From Populus alba (taxonomy: Eukaryota; Streptophyta; Magnoliopsida; Malpighiales; Salicaceae), in contig NC_133287.1 in assembly GCF_005239225.2 (NCBI RefSeq), positions 1,345,493 through 1,409,492 on the forward strand: a stretch of DNA of 64,000 nt, in the 5' to 3' direction. Shown here in pieces: positions 1 to 12,400 of the stretch. Both the position numbers and the translations under genes were made by a program. The notes under the pieces were generated by a model. The model did no database searches and was not told the DNA's origin. It worked only from the letters and a program-made list of their open reading frames with translations. The first letter of the stretch is position 1, and each line of letters begins with the position of its first letter.

Positions 1-342
1 TTTTAATAGTAAAATACCTAAATAAAAATATATTTCAAAAACTACCCAGTGATATCATGAATAAAATGAAGGAAATAACTGAGATAGAATCTTTGCATGT
101 ATTTATTTTTTGCTTCTTAGAATGAAGATTATTTTTTTAATTTAATATTTAATTAGCATTAACAACTTAATTTTATTGCTATTTATCCGTTCATATGATT
201 TTTATTTAGTTTATTAAAAGTAGACATCATCTTTCCATTCCTCAGTTAAAAAACTTCCTGATATCGAAATACATATGTATAATTTCACCCACTGTTTCAC
301 TTTTTTTTGGGTTAAAAATTGACTTGAAATCGTAGAATGTAT
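1..342. other. AT-rich upstream region
   Basis: This is the proximal 5' flank of the cyclase gene. Apart from the TATA box at its end, no gene or recognisable repeat is seen. Confidence 0.5.
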
Positions 343-353
343 CTATAAATATA
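343..353 (+). promoter_or_regulatory. TATA box of the oxidosqualene cyclase gene
   Basis: CTATAAATATA lies about 80 bp upstream of the ATG at 432, a normal plant core-promoter distance for a short 5' UTR. No transcript evidence is available. Confidence 0.55.
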
Positions 354-431
354 GTTGTATTATGATATGTGCATGGTGGTGTAAAATTGAAGCACAAATT
401 AAAGGTCCAGAAAACTAAGTGAGAGGAGGCA

Positions 432-3400
432 ATGTGGAAGCTTGAGGTAGCAGAGGGCCATGATCCATGGCTGCTTAGCACCAATGATTTTGTTGGCAGA
501 CAAGTTTGGGAATTCGATCCTGATCTTGGAACTCCAGAGGAACACGCAGAAGTCGAAAAGGCTCGAGAGAGATTCTCTCAGAACCGATTTCAAGTTAAAG
601 CAAGCAGTGATGTTCTCAAGAATATGCAGGTTTAACTTGTAGTATTCATACAAGCTGCATCCATTACACTTTAAGCAAAACTGAACCTGTTAGTTTCGGG
701 GGGTTTTCTCCATGCTTAATCTCTAGAGTTTCCATTTCTTGTCAAATTATATTGAAAAGTCATATCTTTCTTCTTTAATTCAAGCAATAACTGTTTCAAG
801 CTAGTTGAGTCTGTGGTTCGATATATATATATATAGTTAGTCTAGCGTTACCAAACTAAGATCATATCACACATTACCATTAGATTGAGTGATTAATTTT
901 CCCTTCTTTTTTGTCTCATGAAGCTGGCCGAATCTTATCATTTATTCTGTTTTCTTTGAGTTCGAAAAAGCAGCTTATCAAAGAAAATGGGATTGATCTG
1001 AGTCTACCATCAGTGAGATTTGGAGACAGAGAGGAAATAACTTGTGAAAAAGCAGAAATTGCGTTGAGGAAAGCTGTTCGGTTCACTTCAGCATTACAAG
1101 CAAGGGATGGGCACTGGCCTTCTGAATTCTCAGCCCTCCTGTTTGAACAGCCTTTTTTGGTAAGTCCTGATCTAAGAACACTCATGCTAGCTAGCAATTG
1201 AAGCCCAAAAGATGTGCTCTGTAAACAAGATAAATAGAGAAATTCATTATAAGAAATTAGAAAAATGCATTTTATTAATTGATATTTTTTTAGTGTTTTT
1301 AATGATTTGATTTTAATTTACTTATATAAAAAATAAACAAGTTGCATCACAGTAACAATCTCACAATAAGAACACCCCCACAGCTTCCGTGGTTTGATTT
1401 TGATAAAAGTTGCTCTTGTTTATCTTTCATCGAAGTCTTTTTGCTAAGCTTGGAAGTGGCTGCACTTGTCCTCCTTAATGTATTCTACGTTCACTTAATA
1501 ATTAATTTAAACATATCAAGTTGAGCACTCCCTTGATACATTATCAAAATCTATTTTGAATATCGAGGAAGCAGCAACCCTCAATTTATGTTGTAAGAGA
1601 TTCTGATCTACTCAGGGATTGTTATAATTCATTAAGCGATGGCTAAGTGTTAAAAGATATGTTTGAAATGCAGGTTATTGCTCTGTACATTACAGGAACA
1701 CTGAACACAATCCTCTCACCTGAACATAAAAGGGAAATGGTTCGATACATCTATAATCATCAAGTAAGTACATGATATCAACAGGCGAAAGGCCTGCTTC
1801 TCCAATGTGGAGAGTGCAAGGGACCGTAGACTTCAAGTTTTAGGGTTTAAAGCGTGTCCACGAGTTGAGAGGGGACTGGTTCCTCCATTATACTAATGAT
1901 TAGGGTTACTTGATTTGCAGAATGAAGATGGGGGATGGGGCTTCCATATTGAAAGCCATAGCATGATGCTATGTACAGCACTTAACTATGTGTCCTTGCG
2001 CTTGCTTGGAGAAGAACCCGAAGGAGGCAAGGATGGAGCTGTGGCAAAGGCCCGGAAATGGATACTTGATCATGGTGGTGTAACAATGATATCTATCTGG
2101 GGAAAATACTTTCTTTCGGTAAACGAGCAAATTGAATTGAAATACTCAACGTGAATATGCAAAACTAATGAAACCCACAAGTCAAATCTTTTTACTTATT
2201 TATTTTCCCATATATAAAACTTATAAGCATTTAAAATCTTGATTTTGTAGTTCATTGGATTATATGAGTGGTCTGGCTGCAATCCAGTGCCTCCAGAATG
2301 TTTGCTTCTTCCATCATTTCTTCCTTTCAGTCCAGGTAAAGAAGCTTTGAACTGCTATTGTGAGAAATTGCAATGGTAAACTCGACTAGAAAATTCAGTA
2401 ATTTTTTAAAATGAATCCAAGTTCATATAATAACTACCTTTCACCATATTTACTATATATTTTCTCAAATAGTGATTGATTTATGCGGCTCCTTCCTTGA
2501 TTAATCACGCACACAATGCAGGAAACTTCTGGTGTTACCTTCGCACAGTTTATATTCCATTGGCTTACTTGTATGGTAAGAAATTTGTGGCCCCAATCAC
2601 CGATCTCGTTATATTACTGAGGGAAGAACTCTACATTCAACCGTATGGTGAAGTAGATTGGACTAGAGCTCGCAACTCTTGTTCGAAGGTAATTTGTCAC
2701 TAGTGTTTTCCCCCTCCTTGTATGATCACTGTCATTGTTGCACCCATTAATATAACAGTTTGCACTTTTTTCACTGAAACATTATTAAGGGACACTTTTG
2801 ACGACAAATTTAAAGTGGAAAAATCACTCCTTTTTTAAAATCAAAACTTTGTGGAAAAATTAATAAGAAATATTAACATATTTAAAATAAATTATGAATA
2901 AATAAAAAAATATTTTTGAATGAATTATTGGTTGACATTGTAAAATTCAAGTCCCTTTTATCCTATATAGAAAGAGATTTATTCAAGATAGAAACCTAAA
3001 GATGAAAATCTACCTTAGAGGGAGCATCAAAGTACCATATATCTAATATAAAAAAATTCTCTTGTTAAGAGAATTGAGTCAAGAAAATAAATTTGACTAT
3101 TGACCAAAACAAAACCTTTCGGGTCTGGTCTTCCTACTCTTCTATAAGCAACATTTTGGCATAAAAAACCCTAATAACTGTTGTAACCCATTTTTTGGTC
3201 CCCACATAAAAAAATAATAAAAATAAAAAAAATTCAAAAAATATATTATAAAAAAAAAAAAACGCAAAAACGGTGCCGTTTGGAAACGGCACCATCGTCT
3301 TCTTCCCTGCGCACGCAGAGAACAGGGGAGAAGAATTTTTCTTCTCCACTTTTCGCCGAACTTCTTTCCCGGATTTGGCGCAATAAGACGCCTACCATTC

Positions 3401-6400
3401 GACGCCCACTTGCCTCCTTTTTATCCATTGAACAGATAGTGCAGGGGCGGCCAACAGTGGCCGCCCCACCATTCGCCCCCCCTGTTTTCCTATAAATACA
3501 GGGGAGGGCTGCTGAAAAAAAAAAAAAAAAAAAAGAAAGAGAAAAAAAAAGACCCAAAGAGAAGAGAAGGGAGAGCAAAGAGAGGGGAAAAGAGAGAGAA
3601 GGGAGAACATAGAAGAAGAAGAAGAAGAAGGAGCAGCAGAGGAGAAAAACGAAAAAACAGAGGAGAGAGAGAAGGAAAACGCAGAGCCACCGCCGGCCAC
3701 CCCACTGTCGGCGCCACTTCCTGTCGCCACCAGCAGCTCCGCCATCGACGACAGCCACCACAGGTCAGCCCTTAACCCCTTATCTCGTTTTACTATTCAT
3801 CTTCTTGCTTGCAGAACGTGCACTGTGCACGTTCTGCATGCAAGAATTAATTACCCGGTTACTGTGCATGTGCACAGTAACTTGGCAAATTAATTCACGG
3901 GGTTACTGTGTGCACAGTAACCCCGGTTACTATGCATGCTAATTAATTCTCTGGTTACTGTGCACACAGTAACCCGGTTACTATGTGCACAGTGACCAGC
4001 CCATGCATTTGGGCCATGTTCGGCCCAACCCATGTAAATGGGCCAGGTTTGGCCCAGCCCATGCAATTGGGCCTGATCCGGCCCATTTTTTTTAAAAAAA
4101 TATTATTGTTTTAAAAAATATTTATGATGTTTCCATTTTTTATTTATGTTATTTTTATTAATATCGGGTAGTATTTTTATGTCGTAAAAATACAAATCTG
4201 GTATTAAACTACCCGGTTTTTCATCAAAAACTTCCAAAAATACAAAAAAATTTAAAAAAAGGAGAAAAAATGTTTTTGTGCATACGGCCAAGTGTCTCAA
4301 AGCTAAAAAATCATATTGTATTTTTCATACACCAAAAAAACAATGTTTTAGCATGCATTTTGGCTTTAATAACCAGTTTATTAAAGTCAAGAGAATATTG
4401 GCCAAAATTTCAAAAACAACAAAAAAATTTATTTTGTTTGTCTCTTAGTATTCGAGGTATGACATTATATGTAATGCATATTCTGGATATTAATTCTTTT
4501 TTTTCCGGACAATCGAACCTGTGGTATGACATTACATGTAATGCGTATTCCGAACAATTACAAACCACAACAAGACTTTAGATTTTATCAGACAAAACAA
4601 TGCAGCTTACCTTAGGTAGGGCGTAGTTGGGGTGCTAATACCTTCCCTTTACGCAACCAGTCTCCGTACCCGATCTCTAAAGACCAGTTAAGGTTCCTAG
4701 TAACCAGAATACTAGGTGGCGACTCCCAGTCCATATTTTCACATATAGAGACAAGAATTCCTTGTCTCTCCTTATTTTCCAGGAATACATATTCCGATTT
4801 TTCCTTGAGGGTGGACGATCGCCGCGCCGCCGCACACGTGCGACAGAATGGCGACTCCACTGGGGATCTTGTGGACTAAGCTTTGTTTTTGTCTGATTTA
4901 TTGTGTTTTTTGTTGTGGTTTGCGTGTTTATTTTTAAATATGCATTTCCTTTATTTATTTCTCACGCGCTTTAATTTTGTACATATTTGTTCATGCATTG
5001 TATAGAACTGCCTCATGTATCACATGCTTTATATTTTTCAAGCACACACAAGCTTCTAAGTTAAGTGGGGAATTAACGATCTGCCCTATGACTATTGGTC
5101 GGGTTCAGATGCGTGAAACACCCAACTCATATCTGAGTGCCTGCTTGGTAATGGTGGGCATACGTGTCTTAACTGTTCTTTGCAACGCCCCCATACTGCC
5201 TTTACGAAGGACGTCACTGGGCAGATATGAGACCCTTTTGAGACCAGGTAGAAAACCTATGCATGAATAGACGCTGTTTTTAGTTTGTATGCGTTATCTT
5301 TCTTTACAGAATATGTCATACAAAAAAAAAAAAAAACAAAAAAAACCATGTCACCCTTGAAGGGCAAATGCATCATATAAATTACATGTTCATACATTTA
5401 ACATGCATACATGCCAGATCGAAATATAGGTCCCTAAAAAATCTACAACACCCGACTTCGAGCTAGAAACATGGAAGATGAAGAGCGTGCTCAATGTGAG
5501 GCCTATTTGCACGAAGAGTTGGAGTCTCTGAAAATAAGTGTGGCTCACCTCACTAGCTTACTCAAGCAAACACTAAGGAATACCTCTGATGAAGGTCCTT
5601 CTAATCAACCGATCACCTTTGTTCCGGCTCCTACTACAGTTCAGCCTGAGGAAAGAATGAGCGAACATGGTCAAGAACCTCAGCAAAATCCAACATTTGT
5701 GCAGTCAACGACACCTGCACCATCCCCAACAGTCGTGAAGGCATCTGCTAATGAGTCCTACAAGGCTAAGTCATCTGATAGCATTGATCAAGCTAAGATA
5801 GAGGCGTTGGAGGCCAGACTCAAAGCCATTGAAGGGATAGACTTATATGACCCGGTACGGGCAGCAGAGATGTGTTTGGTCCCAAATGTGGTTATCCCAA
5901 AGAAATTTCGTGTTCCTGAATTCATCAAATACAGTGGAACACAATGCCCCATGACCCATCTCAGGTCCTACTGCAATAAAATGGCTGAGGTAGTACATGA
6001 TGAAAAACTACTAATGCACTTTTTCCAAGACAGTTTAAGTGGGGCAACTTTGAGTTGGTACATGAGATTGGATAACACAAAAATTCGCAACTGGAAAAAT
6101 CTTGTGGATGCTTTCGTCAAGCAATACAAATACAACATGGACATTGCGCCCGACAGAACCAGTTTGTCCAATATAGAGAAAAAGGATAAAGAAAGCATAA
6201 GGGAATATGCTCAAAGATGGCGAGAATTAGCTGCTCAAGTACATCCCCCACTTCTGGACAAAGAGATGGTCTCTTTATTTGCCAATACACTCAAAGCACC
6301 ATATTACGAACATATGATGGGTAGTTCAGCCCAACAATTCACTGATGCTGTGATAGTGTGTGAACGCATAGAGCAAGGTGTCAAGAGTGGTAGAATTGCT

Positions 6401-9400
6401 GCACCAACCGAGAAAAGAGGCATTGAAAGAAAAGAGGTTCACCATGTTGAAGATGGCTACATGGGCAAAACAAATACATCCCAAAATTACCATACTCCAT
6501 CCCAAATTGCCAACATAAAAAAAACCTGAACCCCAAAACTTTCAAGCCAAAAGCCAAATTGGAAATTTCCAAAGGGTTCAAGAACAACTACCTCCACTAC
6601 CGTTACCCTTGAATGAGATGTATCAAAAGCTATTGAGCATCGGGCAAATAGCTCCAGAACCTCTGACACCTCTGCAGCCACCTTATCCTAATTGGTACAA
6701 GCCAGAACTTGCATTTTGGAGAAAAAAATATATTAACCCGGTTACACTTCTTGAAAAGTTGAGCAGCTGGGGGGCAATACAGTAGACCTTGAAAAGGAAA
6801 AACAAGCAGTGCTCAGATCAGCTATGAGGCAATGTTTAAATGATGAATCAGTGAACTGAAGGCAATGATGTTCAAAGACAGATAATCAATGAACGAGCAC
6901 ATTCGGATCATACTGGGGGCAATGTCATTCCAAAATGGCCCATGCTTTAGTGAATCCTGTCGGCAATGGAGAAACAAAAACGTACCTGAAGGGCACTTTC
7001 CTATCATCATTTTTGAAAAATGGCTCGCGATCGATGAGGAATACACAGATGAATGTAATTGAATAGAGAAAAGATGCATACCACCAAGACTGACTGTGGA
7101 ACAATGTTGCACTTAAAGGACAATCTCATATTGTCATTCTTTGAAACATGGTTATAGACAGATGTTATCACACAATTGCACTGAATGAATGTCGGAAAGG
7201 CACCCACCTCGAAGACTGATTGTGGGACATCTATTCTGAAGCTCAAATGCGCACTTCACCGCATGAATATGGGTGATAACATGAACATCATTGATGATAC
7301 CAAAGCAGAGCATGAGATACATGTCTGGATGACTTGGCAGTTCCATGAAGGCTGGTCATACATACTTGAATGGTGTTTCAACCGAAGGCAAGTTCATGAC
7401 TGATTAACAATCTTGATGGGTATTGCCATGATGCACACAATCAATCAGAGGATAATTCTCAGAAGAAGCCAGGAGAGAAAATCCTTCATGATGAATCAAG
7501 GAGTACCACACTTGGGGGCATGATCAAGTTAGGGGGTAATTTTGAGACATCAAAAAAATACAAAGAAAAAACCTAAACCCTAAAAATCCAAAGATAGCCG
7601 CCCCCCACACTGCCCCTTTTGATTTTTTCTCTTCTCCCGCAACCGGCCAAATAGCAGCCCCCAGCCGGTTTGAATTGTTTTGCTTCCCCAAACAGCAACT
7701 GACCGGCCTTCTCCACGCTCCCCTCTCTCTCAGCCACACACGGGACCCTGCATCCCCTTTGATTTTCTTCTCCACGTTCCACGATTTCCCCCTTTCTTTT
7801 GCCAGAAGCAGAGACCATAGAAACAAAGCCTCACAGCCTCCCTCTTGGCCCCTCTCCCTCCGAAACCGAGAACCAACCAACAGCACCCAATCGGTGGCAC
7901 CCACAGAAACCCAGCCGCTGCTCATCCTCTTCCTCCTTCAGCCGACCAAGACCTTCCCTCCGGACACCGACAGACCACCGTCCAGCGTCTCTTCCTCCGA
8001 TCTGCATCTCAACGCCGTGCTCACCGCCAGCTGCAGCACACCAGTACCGACCCAGCAGCGGTCACAGGGTCACCGAACAGACCCGTCGGTCACAGATCGA
8101 CCCGACAGCGCCCACCGCGACGCAACCGACAGCTCTTCACCACCGCCAGACCTGCCACCTGTTGAAGAAGGAAAGAACAGACGCACGAAGAACAAAGAAG
8201 ACAGAAAAGAATAGATATAAAAAAGGGGAAAATCAGCACAGATCTAGACATAAAATGGAATAAAATCAACTGTTGTGGGTGTTCTCTTTTTCTTGTTTAC
8301 AGATCACTGCCGGAGAGGAAGAGGAGCGGGGAAGGTAGCCGTTTTAGCCCCCCTGTTGCTGTGTGTTTTCCTGCGGCGGCGCGTGACCCCACGCGCCGCC
8401 AGTGACGGTGCGCGTGGAGGGTACGCGCCGCCACTGTTCACCTGTTCAGAAACCTTCCTCGGCACTGCATGCGGTTCCAAAAAGCTTCCCCGGCACTGTT
8501 ATTGGATTTTTTTGTGGAAGGGGTTTTATTTTGTAATTTTGAATTGTTTAATATTTTTGAATTGTTTAATGTATTGTTTTTTTATTTATTTTTAATTTTG
8601 GTGATTTGTAAGATGTTAATGGTATGTAATTGTGTATATATGTAAAAGAAAAGAAAAGAAAAGAAAGAAAAGAAAAGAAGAAACAAAAAAATAGTGAAAG
8701 TGTACATGTGTGCTTTTTCGTATTTGTTTTATGAATGTTATTTATTTTTTTATGATAAAATTGCAAAGATTAAAGAAGAATTTAATATTTTGATCGGATC
8801 ACGGTTAAGAAATTATTAACTTATACGTAAGTAATATTTCTAATTTCCGATGAAAAGACAATTATTAAAACTTCTTTAACACGTCAAAGCCACGAAGCAG
8901 CTTACCTCAGGTAGGGTGCGTTAGGGGTGCTAATATTTTCCCTAACCACAACCAGTTCCTTACCCGTGAATCTCTGACAAGACTAGTACATCCGGTTTCC
9001 TAGTAGCCCGAAATCAATTACTAGGTGGCGACTCCAACGAACCAATTCAAAGCAAACGTAACAAACGAGATTTAAATCGCCAGCCGATGCCGCGCGCTGA
9101 TTTTTTTCATTAAAAATTTTGAAAAGGTCTCACCTTAACCCGGTTACTATGTGCACAGTGACCAGCCCATGCATTTGGGCCATGTTCGGCCCAACCCATG
9201 TAAATGGGCCAGGTTTGGCCCAGCCCATGCAATTGGGCCTGATCCGGCCCATTTTTTTTAAAAAAATATTATTGTTTTAAAAAATATTTATGATGTTTCC
9301 ATTTTTTATTTATGTTATTTTTATTAATATCGGGTAGTATTTTTATGTCGTAAAAATACAAATCTGGTATTAAACTACCCGGTTTTTCATCAAAAACTTC

Positions 9401-12400
9401 CAAAAATACAAAAAAATTTAAAAAAAGGAGAAAAAATGTTTTTGTGCATACGGCCAAGTGTCTCAAAGCTAAAAAATCATATTGTATTTTTCATACACCA
9501 AAAAAAACAATGTTTTTAGCATGCATTTTGGCTTTAATAACCAGTTTATTAAAGTCAAGAGAATATTGGCCAAAATTTCAAAAACAACAAAAAAATTTAT
9601 TTTGTTTGTCTCTTAGTATTCGAGGTATGACATTATATGTAATGCATATTCTGGATATTAATTCTTTTTTTTCCGGACAATCGAACCTGTGGTATGACAT
9701 TACATGTAATGCGTATTCCGAACAATTACAAACCACAACAAGACTTTAGATTTTATCAGACAAAACAATGCAGCTTACCTTAGGTAGGGCGTAGTTGGGG
9801 TGCTAATACCTTCCCTTTACGCAACCAGTCTCCGTACCCGATCTCTAAAGACCAGTTAAGGTTCCTAGTAACCAGAATACTAGGTGGCGACTCCCAGTCC
9901 ATATTTTCACATATAGAGACAAGAATTCCTTGTCTCTCCTTATTTTCCAGGAATACATATTCCGATTTTTCCTTGAGGGTGGACGATCGCCGCGCCGCCG
10001 CACACGTGCGACAATAACAATTGCAATAGTTCATCTTCATTTACCTTTTATCAGTCCCAAAGTCTTCTTCTCTATGATACTAACTATTTCCAACTGAAGT
10101 GATTCTAGGATCCCATCTCTAAAATCTTAGCATTTGGATTTTCACGAACTACATAAAGAGTAGGAAATCTAAGCATGGGGAAGAATCTCCTAACCACTTT
10201 GAAATCCAGAATAAAATGCCATTCCCAATTTCCACAGTCACTGAAACTGCCTTTATTGATCAAAACAACACTCCTCCACATCATTAATGGTTACACAAAC
10301 ACCACTCTACATAGCTGAAATAGTTCTTGAAAACTTTGTCACCACCCCACTATTATTAAACTGATATTTTATATTCATAAGATTCCTCCAATTGTTGCAA
10401 CATCATTATTATATTGCCATAACCATTTAAACAACATTGCCTTGTTTTTGCCAATATAGATATGACTTCCAATCCCTCTCTACCTCTCAACCTAATTAGA
10501 AAACTCCAAGCTACTTTACTAATTTTTTGAGTATTCATATCTACACTCCACAAAAATCTTCATTGCATGAAGATAATTTTCTTTCCATTTTAAAAAGAAT
10601 CTTAAACATGGACACATAATAAAGTGAAAGATTAAACGACACAGACTTTATTAAATAGAGTCTTCCACCTATTGAAAAGAATCATATCCTTCCAAGTCCT
10701 AAGACAATAATCATATCATTACCTTTACCACAATCATCACTTTATTTCTACCAACCATTTTACCATCATCATTGTATTTTCATGTTATTTATGAAAAACA
10801 TGCTTAGCATAAAACATTTTACTTCGATTGGATTTTTATAAAACATTTTATGGTGCATCTAAGAAATATTTTTCGCATAACAAACAAGCCGGTAGTGTAA
10901 TATAAAATCATATGAAATTGTTTTGGATGCAGAAGGATCTATACAAGCCTCATTCTCTCGTGGAAAATGTTTTAAGTAGTGTACTCTATTACTTTGCCGA
11001 GCCACTTTCTACACATTGGCCTTTCTCAAAGCTAAGAGAGAAAGCACTGGCAAGAGCAATGAGGCTTATTCGATATGAAGATGAACACACCGGATATTTG
11101 ACTCAAGGTTCTGTGGAAAAGGTATCATATTATCTACCAAACTGTATGTGACTTCAGGGATATATAAAGAAAATAACCAATGCCTTATTTAAGTTACAAT
11201 AATTACAGTAGGGATATAGACTATGATGAAGGTTAATTTCTGGTTTTTTCAACTTTTTAAGTTATTTTCTCGATGAAACATTCATTGATTCAAAATGTTC
11301 ACATTCCCAATAAAATAATGTGCTTGGTTCACATAATAAAAATTTCAGAGTTTGAACATGATTGTCAATTGGGCTGATGATCCTAATCAAGATTCACTCA
11401 AGCGTCACCTTGCTACAGTTCCTGATTACTTGTGGGTTGCTGAAGATGGAATGAAAATGCAGGTTATCAGATCTCATCCACATTTATTAGAATATTGTTT
11501 TTCCAAGATCACTGGATTGCTGAATATCAAACGTGCTAATTGATTTATTTTTATTTGGGACATAGAATATGGGTTCCCAGCTGTGGGATTCTGTTTTTAC
11601 TACTCAAGCAATTATTGCAAGCAATCTCACTGATGAATATGGCTCAACTCTCCGAAAAGCCTTCAATTTCATCAAACTTTCACAGGTTAAATTTCTGTCC
11701 TGCAGGTTATATAAACCATATAACTTGGTATGTTAACCTTGTTTCATATTATATTAGCATTGTCTAATAATTAATGTAAAAATATGTATGTATGTGGTCT
11801 CCATGTTTCCTTTTTGTGGAGTAAATTATTTATGTGAATAAATATCCATGAAAAGGATAGAATCCGTAAACTATTTTGGTTTAAGGTCGTTTAAGTTAAT
11901 TCATTAAGAAAAAAAACTTATAGTTTATATAAATTTAGTTTTCTATTAATTCGATATCTATAATTTTATTGTTTTATTTTGATTTCAATACTACATCATA
12001 GATCCGAGAAAACCCATCGGGAGATTTTCAGAGTACGTATCATCAAATTTGTAAAGGAGCATGGACTCTTACTGTCAAAGATCAAGGTTGGCAAGTCTCA
12101 GACTGCACAGCTGAGGCACTAAAGGTATTTATAATATTGAAAAACACCTTATAATTAGTATAATTTTATTATTGTTTTCCGCGTAACACAAATGATTAAC
12201 AAATATTGCAGACTTTACTCTTGTTATCACAAATGCCCGCAGACATTGTTGGCGACACAATTGAAGTCGAGCAATTATATGAAGCAGTGGATTTCCTTCT
12301 CACCTTGCAGGTAATATTGAGTGCACTTGACCTGTCCTGTTAAATTTCAGTTTATGAGTGTTTGTGCGTCGCATGTCTATAAGGTCTTTGTTTCATTCCT

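Larger units (their letters stand above)
3179..4845 (+). repeat. 5' LTR (1667 bp) of the intronic retrotransposon
   Basis: The LTR starts TG and ends CA. It has a TATA box (TATAAATACA at 3491), a purine-rich stretch with poly-A, a cluster of short palindromes (3811-3997), and a block of alternating TGGGCC/GGCCCA motifs (about 4011-4085). A conserved 3' part (about 4602-4735) recurs in diverged form at 8898-9035. From 3970 onward it is nearly identical to 9136-10013. Confidence 0.87.
3179..10013 (+). mobile_element. Chimeric non-autonomous LTR retrotransposon (Ty3/gypsy, Tat/Ogre-like) inside intron 6 of the cyclase
   Basis: The 6.8-kb insertion begins TGTTGTAACC and ends GCGACA. It is flanked by the 5-bp direct repeat ATAAC (3174-3178 and 10014-10018), a perfect target-site duplication. 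In order it contains a complete 5' LTR, a tRNA primer-binding site, a gag-like frame, a short non-coding stretch, a polypurine tract, a diverged LTR of a related family, and the last 878 bp of an LTR matching the 5' one. No protease, reverse transcriptase, RNase H or integrase frame is present, so mobility would need a helper element. It lies in the same orientation as the host gene. The two matching LTR segments differ only by single-base homopolymer changes, pointing to recent insertion. Confidence 0.88.

Noticed and set aside
3246..3761. 171-codon minus-strand frame
   Set aside because: It lies antisense in the purine-rich part of the 5' LTR; the Phe/Ser-rich product reflects poly-A/GA tracts.
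7675..8263. Overlapping plus-strand frames of 106-179 codons
   Set aside because: They lie in the C-rich block of the embedded LTR; three frames are open at once, as expected from composition, and none shows a domain.
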